From Mauremys mutica (Eukaryota; Chordata; Testudines; Geoemydidae), in NCBI RefSeq assembly GCF_020497125.1, contig NC_059094.1:5373733-5437732 (forward strand): DNA of 64,000 bases, given 5' to 3'. This document shows, one piece after another, positions 33,096 through 44,225 of the stretch (the stretch's first letter is position 1; every line of letters starts with the position of its first letter). The notes under the pieces were generated by a model that worked only from the letters and a program-made list of their open reading frames with translations, was not told the origin of the DNA and searched no databases. A program made the position numbers and the translations under genes.

Positions 33096-33955
33096 TAGAC
33101 CATTCCTGACGGGTATCTGTCCAACCTGATCTTAAAAACCTCTAATGATGGGGATTCCATAACTTTCCTTGTTAACTGATTCCAGTACTTAACTATCCTT
33201 ATAGTTAGAAAGTTTTTCCTAATTTGTAACCTAAATCTCCCTTGCTGCAGATTAAGATGATTACTTCTTGTCCTACCTTCAGTGGACATGGAGAACAATT
33301 GATCTTCATCCTCTTCATAGCAGCCCTTAACATATTTGTTATCAGGTCCCTCCTCAGACTTCTTTTCTCAAGACTAAAATAGCTCAGTTTATTTAACCTT
33401 TCCTCATAGGTCAGGTTTTCTAAACCTTTGACCATTTTTGTTGCTCTCCAAGTTGCCCACATCTTTCTTAAAGCGTGGCATGCAAAACTGAACACTGCTC
33501 CAGCCAGGGCCGGCTCTAAGCACCAGCGCAGCAAGCTGGTGCTTGGGGTGGCCCATGGAAAGGGGCGGCACATCCGGGTCTTCGGCAGCAATTTGGCGGC
33601 GGGTCCCTCAGTCCCTCTTGGAGGGAAGGACCAGCTGCGAAATTGCCGCCGAAAAATGAAGTGGCATGGTAGAGCAGCTGCTGAAGTGCTGCCGATCGCG
33701 GCTTTTTTGTTTGGTTAGTTGGTTGATTGGTTGGTTGGTTTTGGTTTTTTTTTTGCTGCTTGGGCAAAAAAGCTGGAGCCGGCCCTGACTCCAGCTGAGC
33801 CCTCACCGTGCCAAGTAGAAGACAGTTGCTGCCCAAGTCGTACATACAATACTCCCATACATCCCAGAACGATAGGCCATTTTCGCAGCTGCATCCCATA
33901 GTTGACTGATATTCAATTTATGATCCACTCTAACTGCAGACCCCTTTCAGCAGTA
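33096..33955 (-). pseudogene. second antisense CR1 LINE, split by hAT MITE
   Basis: Minus-strand pieces include RTRSNHLNLQQGRFRLQIRK and [19 protein letters not shown] (33095-33298), then GLENLTYEERLNKLSYFSLE upstream. The MITE at 33505-33787 interrupts it; consensus continues on the other side (CTCCAGCTGAGCC). The 5' part from 33838 to 33955 resembles the connection region in degraded form. Confidence 0.8.
33505..33787 (+). mobile_element. hAT MITE (CAGGGCCGGCTC family) in CR1
   Basis: 283 bp with ends CAGGGCCGGCTCTA and GGAGCCGGCCCTG. The flanking 8-mers GCTCCAGC (33497-33504) and ACTCCAGC (33788-33795) match at 7 of 8, as for a slightly mutated hAT duplication. The interior has a GGTTGGTT/TTTT low-complexity patch. 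Inserted into antisense CR1, so younger than that CR1. Confidence 0.85.
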
Positions 33956-34389
33956 CTGCTGTCTGGGGAGCACCTCTACTGCCTTCATGTGGCGCCCCCG
34001 TCTGTAGCAAAACGAAGCTAAAGTAGATGAAATGCAAAATCAGAGCTTGTTTTTGTCGTGAAAAACAAAAGAAAATGCAGCCTAAAGGAATCATTGTCTA
34101 GTGGGGCCTCTATGAGGGCCAGCATTACAAACCTTAGCACTGGGGCTGGGTCCCAAGGTGCTGCACTTCAATACGGAGGGGATTTCAGCAGCCAAGAGGG
34201 ACATCCTGCTCCAGCTGGCTGTAGAACATGAAGTACGTGTCATCTTGCTTCAGGAAATACACTGTACTGCTGACACTCTGTGACCCCAGGTACCCCTTAG
34301 TGCCAGCTGTTGAGGGGCACAGCAGGGGTACAGAAGGGTACAGAGCTCTCCTGGGTCTTGCATGTACATTCTGGTTCACCAAAGAGTGT
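33956..34389. other. non-coding DNA, nothing recognised
   Basis: No supported gene or repeat. Confidence 0.4.
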
Positions 34390-35060
34390 CATGCGTAGTC
34401 TCAAACAAAAGCCGGTGGCGTGTGTGGATATTGTGTAAGGAGTTATGTATATACACTGAAAAGTATATCCTTCAGGACTGTGTCTAGGGACTGATCACCA
34501 GCAAAGGGGAAGACCAGGTTTTCTGTCAGGCAAGAAGTGTTTCTTTATCTGGCTGAGCACATATAAGTTAAGTGTTGTACAGCTCACAGTGGGCCTCATC
34601 TCACCAGTGTGAACCGAACATGAATGAAGGATTGTGACAACTTCAAAGAGAGAGAAGTAACAGAGAGAAGTAAACGGCAGGGGAGGGGGTCCCTATCTTG
34701 AGGCGCACATCAAAGGTTTGCTCTTGTGTATTTGGGGGGCAAAGAAGGCACTCCAGCATCCTTCACCTAGGAAGTAAACAGACCGCGGGTACGCTTCATG
34801 AAAGAGGGCTCTGGACCAGATTTGGTTGAATGCCCTGGAGAGAACTTTGGGTGAGATAAGCTTCTTTAGACAGGACATTAGTTAAGCTTAGTCTCTAGAA
34901 AGTGTGTTTTGATTTTGTTTTATATGTAACCATCTGTCTCCATCTAAGGGCCTGAATATGGACACAAACCTGATGGCTCTTTTTACTGAGCAAGAGTTCT
35001 ACCTGGTTCTATAACAGTTGCAGCACATCGATTTCAGCCTAACAAGGCTCCTGGTCTAGG
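34390..35060 (+). repeat. LTR-like region
   Basis: Shares TTAGTCTCTAGAAAGTGTGT and TGTAACCATCTGTCTCC with the LTR-like stretches at 21.9 and 42.75 kb. No clean boundaries or target duplication are visible. No retroviral coding sequence. Confidence 0.4.
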
Positions 35061-35249
35061 TAACAGACACATCGAGTTGGTCTCTCATTTTGGGCCAGTC
35101 ACCAAAAGCTAATTGATTCAATTTCTGAATTGTTCCCACGATTACAGCATCCCAAAAGTCTGGGGCGGAGCAAAGGTTTTAGCTATTCCCAACGCAGGGA
35201 AACCCAGGGAAACCAAAGAGCTACTGACCATTTTTTTCGCTTGTGTTAC

Positions 35250-35575
35250 TGTGAGGGGGTGTGCACACCCCAACACTAGCCAAGACAGGCTTAAACCCAC
35301 ACTATGGACAGTGGAAGTCCCACCCCCTAGGCCAGACTGGGCATACTCCAGATGCTGCAGTAGTATAAAGGGAGGAATCCCAGCTCATTGGGGGCTGGAT
35401 GCCAGAGGGGAAGGACCTGTGCTGGGAGCTCCCTCTGAGAACCAGCTACAGCCCCTACCTGCAGAGACCAGAGGCCCCAAAGGCAGGCTTGGACCTCTGC
35501 GACCAACAGAGCTCCAGGAAGTGACCTGTGCAGCAGAGCCTGGAGACCCTGAAGCCTCAGGGAACACCACACCAG
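35250..35575 (+). repeat. LTR-like fragment upstream of gypsy integrase
   Basis: Starts TGTGAGGGGGTGTGCACACC and has a TATA-like GTATAAAGGGAGG near 35364. Similar starts occur at 17937. Its 3' end is unclear; it may be an insertion in, or the 5' remains of, the neighbouring gypsy element. Confidence 0.35.
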
Positions 35576-36077
35576 ATAATGGGTGCTGTGGTATACCCTT
35601 TCTGGTGGTCGGCACGCATCTGGTGAAGGTCTTCGCTAGGGTGGGGATACCCAAAGAAATCCTGACTGATCAAGGCACCAATGTGTCCTCTAAACTGATA
35701 GCAGAGCTGTGCCGTCTCCTGAGTATATGGACTCTCAGGACATCGGTCTACCAACCCCAAATGGACGGCCTAGTGGAATGCTTCAATAGTACTCTGAAGT
35801 CAATGCTATGAAAATTTTTGGAGGATGACCCCCCCATCATTGGGATACACTATTGCCAGCCCTACTCATCGCCATAAGGGAGGTGCCTGAAGCCTCAACT
35901 GGGTTCTCTCCTTTTGAGCTTCTTTACGGCCGACAACTGAGGGGGATGCTTGACCTCCTGAGGGAAGACTGGGAGGCATGAGAGATGCGAGCCTGTGGAA
36001 CCACCCAGTACGTGCTACATCTCTGGGAGTGACTCCAGACCTTGGGTGCCTTCGCCCAAGAGAACCTGATACAAGCC

Positions 36078-36770
36078 TGTAGCAGGGTGGACCCCTGCTC
36101 CTGCCCTGAGGGGTTTAAAAGCGGCCTGGCAGGGCTCGAGAGCTGCTGCTCTAAAAGCTGGGCTGATTGGGGAAGTGGCTGCAGCTGGGCCACACCCCAA
36201 TCAGGCCACAGCTGGCCCCTATAAAAGGCCAGGGAAGCCAGAGGCAGTCAGTCTTCCTCTGCCTGAAGAGGGAGAAGGGCCTGGCTGCAGGGAGCTACAG
36301 ACAAAGTACCTGAGTGGAGCAGGGCTGGGGAAAGGCTGAGGAGCTGGGGAGCTCCAGCCTGGAAAGCCCCAGGCTGCGGCCTAGCAGAAGGCAACAGGTA
36401 CTAGGGGTTGCAGAGGGCAGCCCAGGGGTAGGCCAAGGCAGAAGGTCCAAACCCTCCTTGCCAGTGATGAGTGGCTGATACTGCAGTCTGCCCCAGGACG
36501 TGGGGCTAGACAATGACGGGCAGTAGCCACATACTGAGGCAAGGTGGGGATAGAGGGTGAGGGTTCCCTGAGGAGGGGAGACCCAGAGAGAAAGGGGTTA
36601 CTGCCAGGGGGGCAGCACCCCATGTGAAAGGGCACCGGGGTCCAGGGAGGGACACGGGGGCCAGAAGACAGGCGGATCACTGGCCTGCAGAGGGCGCTCC
36701 AGGGCTGGAACAAGCTAATTCCCGGAGTCACCAGCAGGAGGCGCCGCAGGGGTGAGTCCGGCCCGTCACA
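36078..36770 (+). repeat. solo LTR inserted in gypsy integrase, 5-bp TSD
   Basis: 693 bp starting TGTAGCAGG and ending CCGTCACA, with target duplication AAGCC (36073-36077 and 36771-36775). It contains CCCTATAAAAGGCC, a TATA box near 36220. No internal genes, so it is a solo LTR. The integrase reading continues on both sides of it, showing that it arrived later. Confidence 0.85.
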
Positions 36771-36901
36771 AAGCCCCAAAGACCCAAGAACAGCAATAAA
36801 ACAGGGGAACCAAGATACATAATTTTGAGCTGGGGGACCGGGTTTTACTCTTGTTGCCCTCTATAGAGTCAAAACTCCTGACCAAGTGGCAAGGGCCTTT
36901 T

Positions 36902-37317
36902 CATAGAATCATAGAATCATAGAATCTCAGGGTCGGAAGGGACCTCAGGAGGTCATCTAGTCCAACCCCCTGCTCAAAGCAGGACCAAACCCAACTAAAT
37001 CATCCCAGCCAGGGCTTTGTCAAGCCTGACCTTAAAAACCTCTAAGGAAGGAGATTCCAACACCTCCCTAGGGAACCCATTCCAGTTCTTCACCACCCTA
37101 CTAGTGAAAAAGTTTTTCCTAATATCCAACCTAAACCTCCCCCTCTGCAACTTGAGACCATTACTCCTTGTTCTGTCATCTTCTACCACTGAGAACAGTC
37201 TAGATCCATCCTCTTTGGAACCCCCTTTCAGGTAGTTGAAAGCAGCTATCAAATCCCCCCTCATTCTTCTCTTCTGCAGGCTAAACAATCCCAGTTCCCT
37301 CAGCCTCTCCTCATAAG
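36902..37317 (-). mobile_element. young CR1 LINE, antisense, in gypsy integrase
   Basis: 3' terminal repeats at the left (TCATAGAATCATAGAATCAT), then antisense C-terminus: open on - with [40 protein letters not shown] and ending DKALAGMI. It sits inside the gypsy integrase C-terminal coding region. Very similar to the copies at 8.7, 12.3 and 49.5 kb. Confidence 0.93.
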
Positions 37318-38605
37318 TCCGAGGTGTCCAAGTGTGTAGGGCCAGTGGATTATGAGGTCCAGTTGCCAGGACCATGGAAGGAGACTTGCACGTAACACGT
37401 GAACCTATTGAAGGCCTGGAAGACCAGGGAGGCCTCGTTTATTGCACCGACACCCACTGACCCAGAATTAGGGCCCCAAGTGGGGGATCCCCCAGACCCA
37501 AAACCTGCTACGCCTGGGGAAGTCCTTACTCCTACTCAACAGGAACATGTACAGTAGCTCATAAGGAACTTCCTGGATATTCTATCGACCCACCCCGGAA
37601 AAATCAATCTCACAAGCCACCACATTGTGACAACACCAGGGCAGAGGGTGAGGGACGACCACCGCTCACTGCCCTGGAAGATGTGGGCTGTCGTATGATG
37701 GGAACTGGACGTAATGCTTGAGATGGGGGTGGTTGAAGTGTCAAAGAGTGAGTGGTGAAGCCCAATAGTTCTGGTCCCGAAACCCAATGGGGCCATCCGG
37801 TTTTGTATCGATTTTCAGAGGGTTAATACCATCTCCCATTTTGATGCATACCCAATGCCTCATATCAAAGAACTCCTAGAATGACTGGGGGGAGACAGGT
37901 ATCTATCAACCCTGGACTTAACCAAAGGGTACAGGCAAATCCCCCCTGACACCAAACCCTCCTGAGAGAAAACTGCCTTCCCCAAACCATTCAGCCTCTT
38001 CCACTTCATAACCATGCTGTTCGGCCTACTGGGGCCGCCACCACCTTCCAGCGACTGGAGAATAAAGTCTTGCAACCCTAGTATGTGTCGGCCTATATAG
38101 ACAACATCGTGGTCTACAGCGGGAAATGAGAGGACCACCTGCAACACCTCGCTGGTGTGCTCCAGGTCCTTCGAGAAGCCGGCCTCACACCAACCCCACA
38201 AAATGCCATCTTGGACAGGAAGAGATGACATATCTCGGGTATGTGATGGGAAGAGGGAAACTGCAGCCACTAATCACTAAGGTGCAAGCTTTTGTGGACA
38301 CACCTCTGCCAAAGACAAAGAAACAGGTACACCAATTTTTAGGATTAGCTGGATACTACTGACGCTTCATGCCAGATTTCACGACAATCACCATCCCCCT
38401 CTCTGACCTGACAAAGAACTCTCAACCCCGGCAGGTGTGATGGTCCGATCAGCGCAAAGAGGCTTTCCGGACCCTGAAAGAGCGGCTGACACAGGAACCC
38501 ATTCTGAGACACCCCGACTTTACAAAAGAGCTCATACTCCAAATAGACCCCTCTGAGGTGGGCTTAGGGGCCATGATATCCCAAGAAGTGGAGGGGGAAG
38601 AACAT

Positions 38606-38633
38606 CCTGTACCTGTACCTGTACCTGTACCTG
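38606..38633. repeat. (CCTGTA)n microsatellite in RNase H relic
   Basis: Four and a half units of CCTGTA, producing a PVPVPV run in the decayed RNase H frame. Confidence 0.8.
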
Positions 38634-38720
38634 AGCTGCACATTATTCCCCGGGGAACAGCACTATTCGATGATTGAGAAGGAGGCTCTGGCCGTAAAGT
38701 GGGCTATTGATGCCCTATGC

Positions 38721-39109
38721 CAGGGGTCTCAAACTCAAATGACTGCCACACTAGAGACAATGGTAGGAAGTGACCTGGGGATTGTGGGCGATGGAGTGGT
38801 ATCTCCCACCCAGGTAAGCTCAGCATGTTTCAATAGGATTCCCCACTGAGCCAGTGATGGACTGCTCTGCCACTGCTAGGGCCCTGGGTTCGGGCCCGGA
38901 GGAGTCGGGTGGGCCTGGGCCCCCCCTCCCCTTTTGCTGGCATCCCCTTGGGTACTGGCTCTTAGGCCATGCTGCCCTGCACCAAAGGGCCACTCTATTG
39001 ACTCTGGCTACTAGGCCCTTCTGCCCTGGGCATTAGGGCTATTATCTTTGCTCTCGTCCTTAGACTCCAGGGTGGTAAGGTCAGAGACAGACAACCAGAC
39101 TTAACGGCG
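38721..39109. other. non-coding DNA beginning with a hAT-like terminus
   Basis: CAGGGGTCTCAAACTCAAAT at 38721 looks like a hAT left terminus and truncates the gypsy RNase H, but no right terminus or 8-bp duplication was found. Nothing else is recognised. Confidence 0.35.
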
Positions 39110-39421
39110 GTGTCCACATACCTCCTGCACCCCCCTTTCAGGACGGGTTGTGCATACATCACCACAGTTACCTATAAACTGATGGAGAGATTAATATTGA
39201 TGTGGATTAATGAGGGTTTCAAACCTCAGCTGCCTTGCATTCAGGCTGGATTCAGGAGGGCACCATCCATACAAGCTCAGATACTCTGTCTGACTTGAGA
39301 CACCGAAAATACATTTGAGTCAGGAAAGAAAGTTGGTGCTGTCTTTATTGATCTGACAGCAGCCTACAACACTGTCTGGTACATTGGGCTGACTGCCAAG
39401 CTGCTGCAAGTTCTTCTTTAG

Positions 39422-39580
39422 ACTCATAGACTTTAAGGTCAAAAGGGATCATTGTGATCATCTACTCTGACCTCCTGCACCTTGCAGGCCACAGCACCTC
39501 ACCCATCCACTCCTGAAATAGACCCCTAACCTCTGGTTGAGTTACTGAAGCCCTCAAATCATGATGCAGCTCATCCCAAA
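39422..39580 (-). mobile_element. LINE 3'-tail insertion (second CR1-type family)
   Basis: GACTCATAGACTTTAAGGTC, GATCATCTACTCTGACCTCC and ACCCATCCACTCCTGAAATA match the antisense tail at 55995. It lies between two RT pieces of the host LINE, which resume near 39585. Confidence 0.75.
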
Positions 39581-39919
39581 AATGATTAATAACAAAACTT
39601 CATCCTGAAAGTCGAGGAGAAAAAACAGTCACTTTAAGCGCCTCCGCAATGGCCTTCCACAAGGGCCAGTTTTGGTTCCCCTTTTGTTCCTGAAAAGCAA
39701 GTCAAGAATATGTGTCTGCTGATGACATCAGTATTGCTGACACCGGAAATGATTTCCATAGGATTGAAGGGAATCTCAGCCAAGACATGGATATTTTGAC
39801 CACATTTTTCCAGCAATGGAAACCAAGAAAATGGCAACTACTTTCCAGCTAAACAACCATCTTGCCAATCAATGCACCTTGAGCCACTTACCAGGATGAT
39901 TACTGCCATTTCAACCACC

Positions 39920-40540
39920 TGACACAGACTTCACAGTAAAACTTTATTGTAGCCTGACATATCAGCTATCACAGTTCAGGGAAACGGCTCTTTCTAAGCA
40001 AGCACATTTATTATTGAGGTGAAGGTCTTACAGAAAAAAACATTTAAAAAAAAACAATAAAAGAACCTAAACATCTCCTAATAAGCTTGCCAGAGATTAC
40101 TCGCCAACTCCAGGGAGGGCTCTGGTAGGAGTCAGTCCTCCAACCCCACCAAGGGCTTTTTATGTGGTTACACAGTCATAACGGCTGTAGCTTGGAACAA
40201 GGACACAGACTGCGCAGATCAGCCCTGTATCTTTACATAGCTTGGGCCTTTGATCTCCAACCTTTGGGAACAGGTGATGAGCAGATAATTGCTCTCTCAG
40301 AGCATAGCTTCAAAAAGTTGGGTTTTTGAATAACTAGGGTAGGGGGTATGTGGAAAAATCTGCATTGACTTCCCGTTAGATATTTCCCAGGAAATCCACT
40401 TCATATGTATTGTCCCAAAAGATCATTCTTGTCTGCCACATTCTTCAAATATAGTCTTTTGTCATCCAGGCTCACAGCAATACAGAAACTTTGAGTTTAA
40501 TACAAGAGACTCCAAAGATACTTAAACTTAATTCAATGAG
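39920..40540 (-). repeat. putative antisense LTR in LINE relic
   Basis: TGACACAGACTTCACAGTAA followed by AACTTTATTGTAGC (an antisense AATAAA) suggests the 3' part of an antisense LTR. Its other edge lies somewhere before the LINE sequence resumes near 40560. No direct repeat located. Confidence 0.3.
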
Positions 40541-40843
40541 GTTTTCCAAGGATATTGCAGGAGATTGCCACATCGGTCACATTGGCCTCACCTGGGACAC
40601 ATGAAAATGAAGATTTCTTCACATACCACCTTCATACAAAATGAATCGGGAACCTCAAGAGTTGCAGAGCGTTCAGTCCTCCATACCTCTGTACTGGCCC
40701 TGGGGTTTGCTGCATGTGAATACTGCTCTGCAATCTGGGGATGCAGCTGCCACACTCAGCTTGTTGGCACAGAGTTGAATTCGGCCACTCGTCTTAGCAG
40801 ATGCTTGAATTCTACACCAACCTCCAGTTTGTATGTGCTAGAG

Positions 40844-41153
40844 CAGGGGTCGGCAACCTTTCAGAAGTGCTGTGCCGAGTCTTCATTTTAGTCACTCTGA
40901 TTTAAGGTTTCGCGTGCCAGTAATACATTTTAATGTTTTTAGAAGGTCTCTTTCTATAAGTCTGTAACACATAACTAAACTATTGTTGTATGTAAAGTAA
41001 ATAAGTTTTTTAAAATGTTTAAGAAGCTTCATTTAAAATTAAATTAAAATGCAGAGCCCTCTGGACCCGGCCAGGACCCGGGGAGTGTGAGTGCCACTGA
41101 AGATCAGCTCGCGTGCCGCCTTCGGCACCCACGCCATAGGTTGCCTACCCATG
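40844..41153 (-). mobile_element. hAT MITE, same family as 19216, opposite orientation
   Basis: 310 bp, ends CAGGGGTCGGCAACCTTTC and AGGTTGCCTACCCATG (the terminal CCCTG mutated to CCATG). Flanking 8-mers TGCTAGAG and TGCTAGCG match at 7 of 8. It is a near-complete reverse complement of the 19.2 kb copy, including GGTTTCGCGTGCCAGTAATA. Confidence 0.87.
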
Positions 41154-41850
41154 TGCTAGCGCATAGCTCCGCCAGGCCTTGGATGAGATGCCATTACTGT
41201 TAAGTCTGCTTGCAGAGCAGTGACAGAGGAAACCAACTTATTTCAGCTCTGGTTGACTGATGCTCTATTATCAGACAGGAAACAATGCACAGTGCCAAGC
41301 TAGCGGTTGGCTCACATTCATGAGAGGAATCCCACTCCTGCCGACTTGGGTGTGACATGTGACTGATCTCTTGACACCGCTTTGCTATAGCAGCTCACGT
41401 GCTACTGACAAGAGCACGACTGCCTTCATGCCCAGATGATGAGCACACTAGGGAGATGCAGAGAATGGAAGCATGGTAGGAAAGACACAACGTTTGGCTC
41501 GAGCTGCAACTTCAAAGCGCTGTCTACACGGTTTTTAGAGCACAAGTGCAGGGCCCACTTAGCCCAAGTCTGTCAACCCAGATTGGGAGGCTCACTGCCG
41601 GGATGCGTAAACATGCACTAAGAAAATTCATGAGTCCATTGCTGCCTCCTTGTCCACTTGATGGTAGATGCTGGACCAGGCTCAACAGGCTACTCTCTGG
41701 CTTTTCCAGAGTTGTGCTACTGGTTTCTTCTCCATACTGTGACTGTGAGGCAGCATCAGACAATAACTCGTGGTGGAAGAGTGCCCACCTTGACCTCTGG
41801 AGGGCGGTTTACATCGCCTAACCTCCCCAGATACAGAGACTATCTTCTGG

Positions 41851-42219
41851 TTATGGACTGAGCTCTAATGTCTGCAAATGAGAAGAAGAGGAAGTACTGC
41901 TGCTTACCCAGTTACTCCCCATGTTTAGCTGTGCATTTGATTTTTCCTTCCTAAGTGCACTTGTCTTCACTGAATTTCATTTTTCTGATTTCAGCCCAAT
42001 TCTTCAATTTGTAAAGGGCATTTTGAATTCTAATCCTACCCTCCAAAGTGCCTGCACCCCCTCCCAGCTTGGTATTGGTGACCCACACAGAATCCCAATG
42101 CCAGAAGGCAAGGGGCTCACTCGTATCTAGTAATGAGTGCAGCTAGACTGACCAGTTCAGTGTGCCCCCAACTTATTAAAATTATAATCATACTCTCCAC
42201 TCCATTATCAAAAATGTTG
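41851..42219. other. non-coding DNA, nothing recognised
   Basis: No supported gene or repeat. Confidence 0.4.
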
Positions 42220-43030
42220 GTACGTGTCACCTAAAGTATCATTGGAAAACTAATCACACACTGATCATTTTTATTCTTGCATGATGTATGTATGGTAAAC
42301 CCCCAAGGGACCATACAAATAGGAAAGAAATGTGGAACTAAAGTGTGTTTACCAGACAAGTCTGGGGAGCGGCTAAACAGGTTTCTCCCAGACAAAAGAC
42401 AGAGTGATGCCTCCAGCCAGGAGTCATCAGAGTTGATTACAATGTCAAGTGGCCATTAGCAAATACCAGCATGGAATTTCCTTCACCAGCAGACTCCATG
42501 TCTCCTTCCTCTTAGTTTGAATGAGCTTTACTTTGGGGGACACCATCAGAAGAATCCATTTCAAAGGTTCACTGGACCATAAAAGAGATGGGCAAAGAAC
42601 CCCAGGTGATCTTTCACCTAAGAAGACAAAGGAACTGAGCACTTTGGACTTTGTGGGAGATCCTGACCAGAGTGGTGGCCAGCCATCTTGCTGGAAGGTA
42701 GATTGATAAGGAACCTACCTTGAACAAAGGCTGTAGCTTGTTGTGTCTTATCTACTAGAAAGTGTTTTTCACTTTTTCTTGCTTGTAACCATTTCTAACT
42801 CTACACTTTAAATTTGAACTCACTTAAAATCCTATCTCCTTTTGTTAATAAAACTTGTTTCACTTTAATCTAAACCATCCCAGTGCTGTGTTTGAGGTGA
42901 TAGTTAACTCCAGTTACAGTGATAAGCTGTGTATTTTCTCTCGTCAGAGGAGCAAGCAAACTTTATTATTCCCGTGAATGGTCCAGGAAAGGGCTGGACA
43001 TTGCAGAGCACATGGTTTTGGGAAAATTCA
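42220..43030 (+). repeat. LTR fragment of the 8.4-kb LTR type
   Basis: TATCATTGGAAAACTAATCA at the left, then TTATCTACTAGAAAGTGTTT, TTGCTTGTAACCATTTC and an AATAAA near 42848, followed by GTGCTGTGTTTGAGGTGATA and GAATGGTCCAGGAAAGGGC. The layout of U3, R and U5 is recognisable but the ends are eroded. Confidence 0.55.
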
Positions 43031-43460
43031 GGACTGGGGGTGTGATGGGTTGTCACCCCTGGGGTGCAGTGTAGGAGCTGTGGGAACCCCTGCACCCCTC
43101 TAACCACCCAGCTGGGCTGGCCCTGCTCACAGGTGCTTTGTGGGAGATTTACAGCCAGCCTCACCAGGCCCTGTTATCACCCAACATGAGAAGCAGGTGG
43201 CACCACTCACCCAAACTGAGCTACCTGAGAGTTCAAACAGCAGACACCAGCCAATTTCCAGCCATGCACCCGCCCACACACTGAAGTATAAACCCAGAAT
43301 TGTACTGCACAGAGATCTGTACAATGTAATCTCATAAATAGTGGGAAATGTGGGAAAGATATGCAACAAGCCTGTGTTAACCAAGCTGAGATTTCTCCCC
43401 CAGACACTTCATTCAAAGGCTTTGAATGGACTGCACTGCTTTGAGACTCAAATTTCATTA
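43031..43460 (+). repeat. second LTR-like fragment
   Basis: Starts TGTGATGGGTTGTCACCCC, a TGTGATGGG start like other LTRs here, directly abutting the preceding LTR. Right end not defined. Confidence 0.35.
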
Positions 43461-43467
43461 AGTCATC

Positions 43468-43582
43468 ACGATCAGATTCTGACTCCAGGCATGCTGGTGT
43501 AAGCCTGGGGTAACTTCACTGAATTCTACAGGCTAGATCCTCAGCTGATGTAAACTGGAGTCAATAGAGATGTGTTTATTTA
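43468..43582. repeat. dispersed ancient repeat copy
   Basis: CAGATTCTGACTCCAGGCAT, TGGTGTAAGCCTGGGGTAAC and TGTAAACTGGAGTCAATAGA fit the family at 18.55 kb. Confidence 0.4.
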
Positions 43583-43641
43583 CATGGCCAGAGGATCTGG
43601 CTTCATCTTTATTCCAAGGTAACAGAGATCAGAATCTTGCC

Positions 43642-43656
43642 AGATAGATAGATAGA

Positions 43657-43714
<58 letters not shown>
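43642..43714. repeat. compound (GATA)n(GT)n microsatellite
   Basis: About four GATA units at 43642-43658 followed by 28 GT units to 43714; likely polymorphic. Confidence 0.95.
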
Positions 43715-43718
<4 letters not shown>

Positions 43719-44142
43719 ACTTCCCATGGAAATCTCTGACCCACATCCTGCAGTGACAGAGATGGGGTTACACATCAGGTGTAAGCTGGTACAGTAGCGT
43801 AACTTGCACTGGTATGGCATTCAGGCAGCCTGCTGCTTCCCTGCTGTCCCACAGCTTGTGTCATCCTTTACCCTGGGCAAAGTGCGCACAGTGTGGGTGC
43901 AGAAGTATCAAATCAGATGAGGTGTGTTTTACCCCAGCTTTGCACTGGTATAAATGACATAGGTTAGGTGAAGTGCAGGGCAACAGAGGATCAGGCTCCT
44001 TAGTGTGTGTGCAAAACACCTGGCACGTACAGGTGCACAAGGAAAGACACAGTTGACAATCAGCTACCATGAAAGGGTAAACTAGACTAGCTCCCTCCTC
44101 CCTGCTAAGGAGCTGAGGAGCAGCAGGAAAGGTACATTGCAC

Positions 44143-44225
44143 TCAGTGGGCCAGCTCCTCAGCTGGCGTAAATCAGCACAGACTCATTGATTTTGGTGGC
44201 ACTACACTGATTGATGCCAGCTGTG
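44143..44225. repeat. dispersed ancient repeat copy
   Basis: GCTGGCGTAAATCAGCACAG, ACTCATTGATTTTGGTGGC and ACACTGATTGATGCCAGC form a rough inverted repeat, as in the other copies. Confidence 0.4.

Larger units (their letters stand above)
35588..38720 (+). pseudogene. Ty3/gypsy pol relic with integrase before reverse transcriptase (Gmr1-like order)
   Basis: Order on + is integrase core and C-terminus (35588-36076, then 36771-36901 and 37318-37480), a short linker, reverse transcriptase (about 37500-38350) and RNase H (about 38400-38720). Integrase motifs include VGIPKEILTDQGTN and DGLVECFNSTLKSML; past the CR1, [11 protein letters not shown] and [13 protein letters not shown] are its C-terminus. 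RT shows SPIVLVPKPNGAIRFCIDF, YLSTLDLTKGYRQIP and YIDN in place of the catalytic YIDD. RNase H has EVGLGAMISQEVEGEEH. Several in-frame stops and frameshifts make it non-functional. No gag or intact LTR pair is visible. Interrupted by a solo LTR (36078-36770) and a CR1 (36902-37317). The integrase-first order is characteristic of the Gmr1 group, not of ordinary gypsy elements. Confidence 0.8.
39110..41850 (+). pseudogene. non-CR1 LINE relic (jockey-superfamily-like RT), heavily interrupted
   Basis: RT-like pieces run in order on +: KLMERLILMWINEGFKPQLP (about 39178), AGFRRAPSIQAQILCLT, VGAVFIDLTAAYNTVW (about 39330, first catalytic block), after the first insertion RLRNGLPQGPVLVPLLF (about 39640) and DDISIADTGNDFHRIEG (about 39720, the DD box), then VLALGFAACEYCSAIWG (about 40700). 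A C-terminal piece with TRLNRLLSGFSRVVLLVSSP and YCDCEAAS lies at 41665-41755. Order and spacing fit one LINE ORF2. Stops and frameshifts throughout. Insertions: a CR1-type tail (39422-39580), LTR-like DNA (39920-40540) and a hAT MITE (40844-41153). Clade assignment is uncertain. Confidence 0.65.

Noticed and set aside
38721..38780. hAT-like left terminus CAGGGGTCTCAAAC
   Set aside because: No matching right terminus or 8-bp duplication was found, so it is not listed as a mobile element.
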